Assembly (NCBI GenBank): GCA_965227035.1
Contig: OZ245724.1
Location: forward strand, 3,978,027 to 4,042,026
Reading direction: 5' to 3'
Length of the DNA: 64,000 bases
Origin: CBDDFQ01 sp965227035
Lineage (GTDB): Bacteria > Pseudomonadota > Gammaproteobacteria > Burkholderiales > Burkholderiaceae_C
Numbering within the stretch: the stretch's first letter is position 1; the number at the start of each line of letters is the position of its first letter. Position numbers and translations under genes: made by a program. Shown here in pieces: positions 43,773-51,535 of the stretch. The notes beneath the pieces were generated by a model. That model made no database searches. It saw only the letters and a list, made by a program, of their open reading frames with translations, and was not told where the DNA came from.

Positions 43773-44827
43773 GCGCCGGCAAAGATCCGCTGCTCGACGT
43801 TCCTGCTTTGCAAGCGGGCATCGCCGCGCTGCTTCGGGCAAACGGAGTCTCCGAAAAAGACGCGGCAGTCACCGCGAGCTCGCTGATATCGGCAGAAGTC
43901 GAAGGTGTTTCGTCGCACGGTGTGGCACTGGTTCCACTTTATGTCGAGCATCTGGCGGCCGGTGGTGTTAACGCGAACGCAAAAGCCGAGATCGTCGATG
44001 ACCTCGGTGCACTCGTCGTGATGACCGCCAACCATTCGCTCGGACAGGCGTCGTCTCAGGTGGCGGTCGACATCGCGATCGAACGCGCGAAGAAGCATGG
44101 CATCGCGATGGTCACAGTGCGCAACGGATTTCACTTCGGCACTGCGGCATTCTGGGCTAAGCAGTTTGCATCCAAGGGAATGGTAGGCGTCGCGATGTCG
44201 AACACGCGGCCGTTGATGCCTGCGCCCGGTGGAGCCGAGCGTCTGGTCGGCAATAACCCATTGGCAATTGCGTTTCCTTCCGCAGAAGGCCTTCCGCTCG
44301 TCGTCGATATGGCCATGAGCGCGAGCGCAATGGGCAAGATTCGCATTGCAGACGCAAAGGGCGAGCCGATCCCTCTTGGTTGGGCCACGAACGAGGCGGG
44401 CGACCCGACCACCAATGCCGCAGATGCAATCAAGGGAATGCTGCTTCCAGCTGCCGGACCCAAAGGATTCGGTCTCGCAGTGGCTATCGATCTGCTTTGC
44501 GGCGCCATGTCCAACGGTGCATTCGGATCTGCCGTGAAGCCCTTGTACGGCCCTGGCAACCAGCAGTACGACTGCTCGCATGCGTTCATCGCCATCAATG
44601 CTCAAGCCTTGAGCGATGGTGGAGGCATCGGCAAAGAAGTTACCTCGTTCGCTCAGCAAATTCGTAACTCGGCCACGGCTCCCGGTATCGACACGATCTT
44701 TGCTCCAGGTGATCTGGAGCGCGCGCGTCGCAAGCAACGCGAGGCGAAATGCCCGATTCCGCAGACGCTGATCGACACGTTGAACAAACTAGGCAGCGGC
44801 TTGAACCCGCCTATCTCGTTCGGTTGA
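43769..44827 (+). CDS. Ldh2/malate-lactate-type dehydrogenase
   Basis: 352 residues from a TTG that overlaps the cupin stop (TTGA). Upstream in-frame codons lie inside the cupin gene and are not dehydrogenase-like. Family motifs include HGVALVPLYVEHLAAGGVN, HSLGQASSQVAVDIAI, VTVRNGFHFGTAAFWAKQ, and MSNTRPLMPAPGG. Members use NAD(P) to oxidise 2-hydroxy acids (L-lactate/malate, ureidoglycolate, 2,3-diketogulonate) or reduce imines. The exact substrate is not shown. Confidence 0.88.
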   Translation: MSAGKDPLLDVPALQAGIAALLRANGVSEKDAAVTASSLISAEVEGVSSHGVALVPLYVEHLAAGGVNANAKAEIVDDLGALVVMTANHSLGQASSQVAVDIAIERAKKHGIAMVTVRNGFHFGTAAFWAKQFASKGMVGVAMSNTRPLMPAPGGAERLVGNNPLAIAFPSAEGLPLVVDMAMSASAMGKIRIADAKGEPIPLGWATNEAGDPTTNAADAIKGMLLPAAGPKGFGLAVAIDLLCGAMSNGAFGSAVKPLYGPGNQQYDCSHAFIAINAQALSDGGGIGKEVTSFAQQIRNSATAPGIDTIFAPGDLERARRKQREAKCPIPQTLIDTLNKLGSGLNPPISFG

Positions 44828-44859
44828 GCGAGCTTTTTCAAATTCGACGAAAGAACCTC

Positions 44860-45255
44860 ATGAAACAACAAGTCACCTCGCCCAAACTCGCGAAGCCAAA
44901 CGGCCACTTCTCTCAAGCCACAGTCACCGAAGCGAAAGGCCGATTGCTTTTCATCTCGGGCATGACCGCACGTACGCAGGATGGAACGATTGCCGGCATC
45001 GGCGATATCGAAGTGCAGACGCGTCAGGTGTGCGAGAACCTGAAGGCCGCATGCGAAGCCGCGGGAAGCTCGCTGGAAGATATCTGCCGCGTGGATGTCT
45101 ACGTACGCAACATCGAGCACTTCGAAAAGATCCACAAGATTCGTCGCGAGTATTTCCACGCACCGGTCCCGGCATCGACCATGGTCGAGGTCGCGAAAAT
45201 GGTGAGCCCCGAATACCTGATCGAGATCAGCGCGATTGCAGTGATCCCCGATTGA
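44860..45255 (+). CDS. Rid (YjgF/YER057c/UK114) family protein
   Basis: 131 residues from ATG 44860. The Rid fold is clear from GRLLFISGMTARTQDGTIAG, QTRQVCENLKAACEAAGSSL and VSPEYLIEISAIAVIP. RidA enamine deaminases use an Arg in PARSxVEV. Here the same place reads PASTMVEV, so Arg is replaced by Ser. It is therefore not a standard RidA. Related Rid proteins act as aminomuconate deaminases or hydrolases in ring-cleavage pathways, which fits the neighbours. Confidence 0.85.
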   Translation: MKQQVTSPKLAKPNGHFSQATVTEAKGRLLFISGMTARTQDGTIAGIGDIEVQTRQVCENLKAACEAAGSSLEDICRVDVYVRNIEHFEKIHKIRREYFHAPVPASTMVEVAKMVSPEYLIEISAIAVIPD

Positions 45256-45309
45256 TCGGACACTGCTGACAGGTAGTCCGACTGAACCTCAAACATAGAA
45301 GAAATCGCG

Positions 45310-46224
45310 ATGGAAACCCTACGAGTACATCACCTTGCCGGCTACGGTCTGGAAGTTCCAGACGTGGCGGTCGCAGAGAAGTTCTACACCACCTTCGGCC
45401 TCACGCCCGATCCGATCGGCGACGTGGTGCAGATGCGAACCAATCATGCGAGTCCACCCGAAATCGTCCTGGTGAAGGGCGGTGTGAAACGACTTCACCA
45501 TCTTTCTTTTGCCATCGATCAAAACGATATGGCTCGTTTTGCCGAGCAGATCAAGAGCGTCGGCTTGAGTGTGGTGTCGCCTCCGTTCGGTGCAATTCGC
45601 GACGGCCTCTGGTTTCAGGATCCCTGGGGAACCTGGATCAATCTGGTGCCGGTCGAAGTTGCGCCGCCGTTGACAGCGATGGAAGCGGTGCTGGTGCAGC
45701 CGCGTGTCGACAGGCACTTGTGGCAGGAACTGAATCGGGACATACGCCCGCAGAAACTCGGCCACATGCTCATGTTCACGCACGACTACGACAAGGTCGA
45801 AGCATTCTTCTGCGATGTGCTCGGACTTCGCATCACCGACAAAGTACCAGGCAAGGTCGCTTTTCTGTCGGGCGGCACAGGCATTCGCGATCACCATTGC
45901 TTCGGCCTGATTCCGAGCACGCACCGCGGTTTCCAACACGGCAGCTTCTACGTCGAAAGCATCGACGACATCGGCTTCGGCGCAATGCAGATGCGCAAGG
46001 CGGGTTACACCGAGGGCTTCGGTTTGGGACGTCATGCGCTCGCATCGAACCTGTTCTATTACGTGCGCGACCCGTGGGGAAGCTGGGTCGAGTACTACAC
46101 CGACATGGACAAGATCAGCGAGGCCTGGCAAACGCGAGACTGGAACGGTTTGCCGTATATCTGGCCGGACTGGGCGCCCGAGTTCTGGGGCAAGGAAATG
46201 AACGGCAACTTCGAGCCGAAATAA
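45310..46224 (+). CDS. Two-domain VOC extradiol dioxygenase
   Basis: 304 residues with two vicinal-oxygen-chelate modules. The C-terminal module carries the type I extradiol metal triad: His152 (LGHMLMFTHD), His210 (FQHGSFYVES) and Glu261 (SWVEYYTDMD). The N-terminal module lacks the full set, as usual in catechol 2,3-dioxygenases. It probably opens a catecholic or related ring by meta cleavage. Its neighbours (Rid, amidohydrolase, dehydrogenase) would process the semialdehyde product. Confidence 0.88.
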   Translation: METLRVHHLAGYGLEVPDVAVAEKFYTTFGLTPDPIGDVVQMRTNHASPPEIVLVKGGVKRLHHLSFAIDQNDMARFAEQIKSVGLSVVSPPFGAIRDGLWFQDPWGTWINLVPVEVAPPLTAMEAVLVQPRVDRHLWQELNRDIRPQKLGHMLMFTHDYDKVEAFFCDVLGLRITDKVPGKVAFLSGGTGIRDHHCFGLIPSTHRGFQHGSFYVESIDDIGFGAMQMRKAGYTEGFGLGRHALASNLFYYVRDPWGSWVEYYTDMDKISEAWQTRDWNGLPYIWPDWAPEFWGKEMNGNFEPK

Positions 46225-46245
46225 TTTTTAGCGGACAGGCAAATC

Positions 46246-47121
46246 ATGATCGACCTCGATGTTCACACGCATCTCGCCCCCATCAATCCGGACAAGCTCG
46301 CAGCACTGAACGCAGTGACTTGGGACGAGAAGACCGAAGCGCTTTCGCTTGATGGCCACAAGGTTGGAATGAAGAGTCTGTTTCATCCAGAGAAGCTAAT
46401 TGCGCGAATGGACAAGGTTGGCGTGAAGCGCTCGCTGGTGTCGATCCCGCCACCGCTCTATAGGCAGGATCTGTCTGCACAGCAATCGCTCGAATGGGTT
46501 CGTTATTCAAACGCTGAACTGCTCTCGATTGCAGAGAAAAGCGATGGACGATTCGGCGCCTTGTTCTATGTGCCGCTGGAGCATCCATCGTTGTTCGAGG
46601 CTCTCATGTCCGACTACGAGCAGGGAAAGTACGAAGGCATCGCACTCGCCGCCGGCGGTCATCCGGGCATCGTTTACTCCGACTCGAGGTATGTCCCGCT
46701 TTGGGAGTTCTGCGAAGCGAAGAAGGCGTTCGTGTTCATGCATCCGGGCACCTGCGCCGATCCGCGTCTCGCCAAGTTCTACCTCGAGAACCTGGTCGGC
46801 AATCCAGTGGAAACAGGCATTGCGGCAACACATCTGGTCATGGCGAACATCCCATCGACATATCCGTCGATTCGATTCTGTCTTGCGCACGCGGGCGGCA
46901 TCTTCACGTCGCTGGTTGGCAGGCTGGAGCGCGGATTCGACACCGAACGACCGGGTGTCGATCTGATCGTCGAGCGTCCGCTACAGGCCGCAAAACGCTT
47001 CTACGCCGATTGCATTGCACACGACCCGCAGACCCTTGCATTCGCGAAGCAGATCTTCGGAGAGGACAAAGTCGTGTACGGATCGGACTGGCCGTTCCCG
47101 ATGGGACTCGATGCTCACTGA
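46246..47121 (+). CDS. Amidohydrolase family protein (ACMSD-like), short C-terminus
   Basis: 291 residues. The metal-binding HxH is at His7/His9 (LDVHTHLAP), with further ligands suggested by FMHPGTCAD and CLAHAGG, and the Asp in YGSDWPFPMG. This is the amidohydrolase_2 layout used by 2-amino-3-carboxymuconate semialdehyde decarboxylase and relatives. The product stops six residues after the SDWPFP motif, whereas relatives continue for some 30-50 residues. Activity is plausible but uncertain. It is the last gene of the ring-cleavage operon. Confidence 0.82.
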   Translation: MIDLDVHTHLAPINPDKLAALNAVTWDEKTEALSLDGHKVGMKSLFHPEKLIARMDKVGVKRSLVSIPPPLYRQDLSAQQSLEWVRYSNAELLSIAEKSDGRFGALFYVPLEHPSLFEALMSDYEQGKYEGIALAAGGHPGIVYSDSRYVPLWEFCEAKKAFVFMHPGTCADPRLAKFYLENLVGNPVETGIAATHLVMANIPSTYPSIRFCLAHAGGIFTSLVGRLERGFDTERPGVDLIVERPLQAAKRFYADCIAHDPQTLAFAKQIFGEDKVVYGSDWPFPMGLDAH

Positions 47122-47134
47122 CCGGTGAGCCGTC

Positions 47135-47911
47135 TTATTGGGCGGCGACTACTTCCATGCCCTTCTCTTTAAGGATGACGGCGGTGTCCGCACTTTTGAG
47201 CAGGTCGAGGAAGGCACGTGCGGTAGCGCTACGTGGCGTTGTCAGCGAAGCGCCTGCGGCGTACACGGTGTAGTTCTGAATCGCGGCAGGCAAGGGGCCG
47301 ACAAGCGTCACTCCCTTCACCGGAACGATCTCGCTGATCTGGTGAATGCCGAGCACTGCGTCGCCTTTCACCAATCGATCTGCCACATACCCGCCGTTCA
47401 CTAGAACAGCCTTGGGTGCGATTTGAGCGTCGATGCCCCATTGCTTGAAGAGCTGCGCCAGGTAGATGCCACTCGATCCGCCCGATGCGGGATCGATGTA
47501 GGCGACATTCTTGGCGTCGAGCAAAGTCTTGCGAAACTCTTCGACAGTTCCTATCGCAGGCATCGGAGCACCGGTCGGCACCATCACCCCTACACCCACG
47601 CGGGCGAGGTTCGCGACGCTATCGGCTGCAACCTTGTTCTTGCCCACCATCTCCTTGATGAGGCTTGGTGTGAGGACCACGACATCGAAGGTCTCGCCCG
47701 CATCGATCTTCTTCGCTAGGCCTCCTGCGGTGTCGTTATCGACGATGACTTTATGGCCGGTGCGCGATTCGAAAACGGGAACCATAGCGACGACGACTTG
47801 CTTGAACGCGCCGGTGGTGAGTACCTTGATTTCTTCGGCGCACACGCCCGAGCTCGATGCGGCACCCGCCAGCAATGCCAATAAAAAATTCCATTTACCG
47901 ATGAGTCGCAT
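47135..47911 (-). CDS. ModA-like periplasmic binding protein
   Basis: 258 residues from ATG 47911, preferred because GGAG lies six bases upstream. The signal peptide ends GVCAEEIK. The mature part has VLTTGAFKQVVVAMVPVFES, a GLAKKIDAGETFDVVVLTP segment and GGSSGIYLAQLFKQWG, as in ModA/Wtp-like molybdate or tungstate receptors and other type II binding proteins. No modB or modC is adjacent, so oxyanion transport is not established. It lies upstream of nothing on its strand and is convergent with the amidohydrolase. Confidence 0.82.
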   Translation of the reverse strand: MRLIGKWNFLLALLAGAASSSGVCAEEIKVLTTGAFKQVVVAMVPVFESRTGHKVIVDNDTAGGLAKKIDAGETFDVVVLTPSLIKEMVGKNKVAADSVANLARVGVGVMVPTGAPMPAIGTVEEFRKTLLDAKNVAYIDPASGGSSGIYLAQLFKQWGIDAQIAPKAVLVNGGYVADRLVKGDAVLGIHQISEIVPVKGVTLVGPLPAAIQNYTVYAAGASLTTPRSATARAFLDLLKSADTAVILKEKGMEVVAAQ

Positions 47912-47939
47912 GTGAAGCTCCATGAAGTTGTGTGAAAGC

Positions 47940-49316
47940 CTATTTGTTCGGCGTCAATTTTTCTGAACCACGCAATGAAAAATATGCGACCAGACCCGAT
48001 GCGAAGGCAAGCGCAGCACCGGTCAGCGCGGCAATGCGAAACGCGCCGGTCAGTTCTGCGCCGGTGTGCGCGATGACCGCGCCCGCAAGAGCGGTGGCAA
48101 TCAATCCGCCTGTCCGTGCAATAGCGCTGTTGAACCCGGACGCAGTTCCCGTGTGCTTGTCGTCGACCGAAGACAGCACGGCGGAAGTGAGCGGTGCGAC
48201 TGCGCAAGCCATTCCGGCCGCAATGACGACCATCGCGGGAAAAACGCTTTTCCAGTAACTCGATTGCGGATCGAACGACGCGAACACGGCGAAACCTGCG
48301 GCGGTCACGATCGGGCCGATGGTGAGCAACCAGCGAGGACCGGTTTTTTCACTCAGACGCCCCATGGGGCGCGATACGGTTCCAAGAATGACGGAGAACG
48401 GAAGTAGGGCAGCTCCGGCTTGCACAGGCGAGTAATGCGCAGCTTCGATCAGCATGTAGGGCACGAGCACGAAGACGCCACCGAGTGCGCTGTAAAGCAG
48501 AAACGTGAGAAGCGTGAGGCCGACGAATTCCTTCGATCCGAAAAGTGTTAGCGGCATCATCGCGTCGTTCTTCAAACGACCTTCGACATACAGGAACAAT
48601 GCGAGCAACGCGACGCCAATGAAGGTGCCGATCCATACCCAGTTATCGGCCGACTGATTGCTCGACCATCGTGTGAGCGACCAGGTGAGCGCACCCAATG
48701 CAGATGTGACCGTGAGGGCGCCGAGCCAGTCGAGCGGCCGGTCGCCGTCGCCGCTTTCCCGCACGTATCGCGAAGCGATCAGGAATGCGCCGATGGCCAA
48801 AGGAATGTTGATGTAAAAAATAGTGCGCCAGCCTGCCACCTCGACCAGCCATCCGCCCAGTGGCGGGCCCACAGCCGCGGCGATTGCGCCGACTGCAGCC
48901 CAGGTGCCGATGGCGCGTCCGCGTTGCTCGCCGCTGAACGCGTTGCCGAGGATGGCGAGGCTGTTCGGCATCAGCATCGCGGCACCGACGCCCTGCACTG
49001 CGCGTGCAGGAAGCAGCACGGCAAGCGATGGCGCGAGGGCACATGCAATCGATGCGAGAGCAAATATGACGAGGCCGATGAGCAGCATGCGGCGTCTGCC
49101 GAATCTATCGCCAGCCGCACCGCCTAACAGTATCAGCGCGCTAAGCGGCAACAGATACGCGTTGATCGTCCACTGCAGGTCGGCCGCGCTTGCATCTAGT
49201 CCGTGACCGATCGATGGCAGCGCGACGTTGATCACCGATCCGTCCACGAATGCCAGACTCGATGCGAGGATCGTCGCGAGCATGGTCCAGCGTGGATGAG
49301 GTGTGGTCGATGTCAT
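47940..49316 (-). CDS. MFS transporter, DHA2 (14-TMS) type
   Basis: 458 residues from ATG 49316, which overlaps the stop of the preceding gene (ATGA). The frame upstream of this ATG has no MFS character. The start ILASSLAFVDGSVINVALPSI is motif D1-like for drug:H+ antiporter-2 proteins, and GDRFGRRRMLLIG is motif A. Likely an exporter of toxic organic compounds or dyes. Confidence 0.9.
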   Translation of the reverse strand: MTSTTPHPRWTMLATILASSLAFVDGSVINVALPSIGHGLDASAADLQWTINAYLLPLSALILLGGAAGDRFGRRRMLLIGLVIFALASIACALAPSLAVLLPARAVQGVGAAMLMPNSLAILGNAFSGEQRGRAIGTWAAVGAIAAAVGPPLGGWLVEVAGWRTIFYINIPLAIGAFLIASRYVRESGDGDRPLDWLGALTVTSALGALTWSLTRWSSNQSADNWVWIGTFIGVALLALFLYVEGRLKNDAMMPLTLFGSKEFVGLTLLTFLLYSALGGVFVLVPYMLIEAAHYSPVQAGAALLPFSVILGTVSRPMGRLSEKTGPRWLLTIGPIVTAAGFAVFASFDPQSSYWKSVFPAMVVIAAGMACAVAPLTSAVLSSVDDKHTGTASGFNSAIARTGGLIATALAGAVIAHTGAELTGAFRIAALTGAALAFASGLVAYFSLRGSEKLTPNK

Positions 49317-49765
49317 GAGTGGTAGCGGGTCCGGTTTTCTCGAGAATCGCTGAGCGCTAGAGAAGGAACGATGCCCAGGATGAATGCGAGGGGCAACATG
49401 ACCGACGGCGCAAACAGCGAATGAAAAGTCGAGGTTTTCATGCCTAGCGACGGTCCGAGAAACGAGGGAACGAGAAGCAGGACAGTGGTCGCGATCAGCA
49501 GGACTGCGGAGAACCCGAACCCTGCAGCTACGGCGCCGATCCACGGCATGGTCCGCCCGCGAAAAATCAGGATGCCTGCGTGCCCTATCAATCCAATCAG
49601 GAACATGGTGACTGCAACGAATGTTCCCCCGTTGCTAGCGGAGTGCTTGCTACCTTCCGTATACATGCTGAAGAGTCCGGCGTACATCGGCCAGAACAGC
49701 ACACCCAGCGGTGCTACGCCGACAAGCCACGCGACCGAGCTTTTGGCAGTGTTCAAGAAGCGCAA
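49313..49765 (-). CDS. Hypothetical four-helix membrane protein
   Basis: 150 residues with four predicted membrane helices (VAWLVGVAPLGVLFWPMYAG, FVAVTMFLIGLIGHAGILIF, GAVAAGFGFSAVLLIATTVL, SVMLPLAFILGIVPSLALS). No motif is recognised. It overlaps the MFS gene by four bases and the DUF1272 gene by 13, so the three genes are a tight operon. Confidence 0.7.
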   Translation of the reverse strand: MRFLNTAKSSVAWLVGVAPLGVLFWPMYAGLFSMYTEGSKHSASNGGTFVAVTMFLIGLIGHAGILIFRGRTMPWIGAVAAGFGFSAVLLIATTVLLLVPSFLGPSLGMKTSTFHSLFAPSVMLPLAFILGIVPSLALSDSRENRTRYHS

Positions 49766-49995
49766 CCTTCAGGGTTGAAAACGCGGGTGGTAGATGCCGG
49801 GAATTTGTCGAGTTTCGCTGCAGGACGTCTCGGACGCCGGATCAACTCGCCGCCGCAGTTGGGGCAAACGCTATTGAGTTTTGCTTCGGCACATTCAACG
49901 CAGAAGGTGCATTCGAATGTGCAGATGCGCGCGTCGAGTGATTCAGGCGGGAGGTCGCGGTTGCAGCATTCGCAGCCGGGGCGCAGTTGAAGCAT
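49753..49995 (-). CDS. DUF1272 small zinc-ribbon protein
   Basis: 80 residues. It begins MLQLRPGCECCNRDLPPES and has ICTFECTFCVECAEAKLNS then CPNCGGELIRRPRRP, a cysteine pattern (CxC-C, CxFC, CxxC) diagnostic of DUF1272 proteins, which are presumed zinc binders of unknown function. It is the first gene of the MFS operon. Confidence 0.88.
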   Translation of the reverse strand: MLQLRPGCECCNRDLPPESLDARICTFECTFCVECAEAKLNSVCPNCGGELIRRPRRPAAKLDKFPASTTRVFNPEGCAS

Positions 49996-50065
49996 GTCGG
50001 GTCCTGCAATGGATGTTGATCGATCGCATCAGCATAAGCGATGCAATCGATCTTCCGACTCGCTA

Positions 50066-51454
50066 TTAAAGAACCTTACCCGGATTCAACACGTTGTTCG
50101 GATCCAGCATTGCCTTGATCCGACGCATCAGCGCAAGCTCTTCCTCGTTGCGCGTGTAGTGCAGGTACGGCTTCTTGATCACGCCGATTCCATGCTCTGC
50201 CGAGATCGTGCCACCCACGCTGCGCACGATCGCGAAGACGATCTCGTCGACTTCTTCCTCGGGCTGGTGCGTACCGGCAGACGGGACGTTGATCACCACG
50301 TGAAGATTGCTGTCGCCGATATGTCCGTAGGTGAGAACGCGCGCATCCGGAAACTTCGCTTTCACATCGGTGTCGATTCGCTTGACCACGTCACCTGTGA
50401 GTACCGTCGGCAGTCCGATGTCGAATCCGATGATCTTGCCCAGCACGCGTGTGTATTCCGACACGCTGTCGCGTATCGCCCAAAGCGCTTGCGAATCGCG
50501 ATCCGATGCGCCCATCACAACGTCGGCGACGATGCCGTCTTCGATTGCCGAGCCGAGACACGCTTCGAGGTCTTCGGTGGCTGCGTTCTCGCGAAATCCG
50601 CTCGCTTCGATCAGCACGTAGATGCCGTGTTTTTCCGAGAAGGGTTTGCGCAGCGCAGGTAGTCCGCCGGTCATGGTGTCGACGAAGCTGGGCCACATGA
50701 CTTCGAATGCGGTAAGCGAGGGGCCGAGCTTGGCGCGCGTGGCTTGAAGCAGCGAGATGACCGCTTCGAAGTCGGGGCATCCGCACATGGCCGACGCGAC
50801 CGAAATCGGTTTGGCCTGAAGCCGCAACACGGCACGCGTGACGATGCCGAGCGTGCCTTCGGATCCGATGAACAGCTGCTTCAAGTCATAAGCCGCGTTG
50901 TTCTTGATCATCTTGTTGAGCGTGCTCACGATGGTGCCGTCCGGCAGCACCACTTCCATACCGAGCACCTGCTCTCGCGCCATGCCGTAGCGAATCACGC
51001 GATTGCCGCCGGCGTTGGTCGAAATATTGCCGCCTATGGAGCACGATCCGCGTCCGCCCAAATCGAGCGGAAAGTACATGCCGGCAGCTTCCGCCGCGAT
51101 CTGGATTTCTTCCAGAATCGCGCCGGCCATCACAGTCATGGTGCCCATCACAGTGTCGACCTCTTCGATGGCGGTCATGCGCTCCATCGAAATAACGACG
51201 CCACCTTCGACAGGATGCGCACCGCCCGCGAGTCCCGTCAGGCCGCCCTGCGGAACGATGGCGATGCCGAGCTTGTTGCACAGCTTGAGCGCGGTCGATA
51301 CGTCTTCGGTGGATCGGGGCTTGATGAGTGCGAGCGGCTTGATCGGATCGAGGCCGCTCCAGTCGTGCCAGTATTTTTCTTGAATGGCGTCGCCGGTGAA
51401 GACGATGCCTTCTGCGAACGCAGAGACGAGTTCGCTGATTGCTTGAGTTGTCAT
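50066..51454 (-). CDS. FAD-binding oxidase/dehydrogenase (GlcD-like)
   Basis: 462 residues. The PCMH-type FAD domain has IAIVPQGGLTGLAGGAHPVEG and the GSCSIGGNISTNAGGNRVIRYG motif. The C-terminal FAD-oxidase cap ends with EHGIGVIKKPYLHYTRNEEEL, which carries the usual catalytic His region. Family members oxidise D-2-hydroxy acids (glycolate, D-lactate, 2-hydroxyglutarate) and pass electrons to quinones or ETF. No glcE/glcF genes are adjacent, so a single-subunit enzyme is likely. Confidence 0.9.
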   Translation of the reverse strand: MTTQAISELVSAFAEGIVFTGDAIQEKYWHDWSGLDPIKPLALIKPRSTEDVSTALKLCNKLGIAIVPQGGLTGLAGGAHPVEGGVVISMERMTAIEEVDTVMGTMTVMAGAILEEIQIAAEAAGMYFPLDLGGRGSCSIGGNISTNAGGNRVIRYGMAREQVLGMEVVLPDGTIVSTLNKMIKNNAAYDLKQLFIGSEGTLGIVTRAVLRLQAKPISVASAMCGCPDFEAVISLLQATRAKLGPSLTAFEVMWPSFVDTMTGGLPALRKPFSEKHGIYVLIEASGFRENAATEDLEACLGSAIEDGIVADVVMGASDRDSQALWAIRDSVSEYTRVLGKIIGFDIGLPTVLTGDVVKRIDTDVKAKFPDARVLTYGHIGDSNLHVVINVPSAGTHQPEEEVDEIVFAIVRSVGGTISAEHGIGVIKKPYLHYTRNEEELALMRRIKAMLDPNNVLNPGKVL

Positions 51455-51535
51455 GGAGAGAAAAGAAAAAAGAGTCCGGACACGACTCTGATGAGAGCTG
51501 CGGCCGGACTCGTATCGTTCGATTGAATGTGTCGA

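Noticed and set aside
46246..47121. Frameshift in the amidohydrolase gene
   Set aside because: I looked for the missing C-terminus in the other two frames after 47100 and saw no amidohydrolase-like sequence, so a simple frameshift does not explain the short end.
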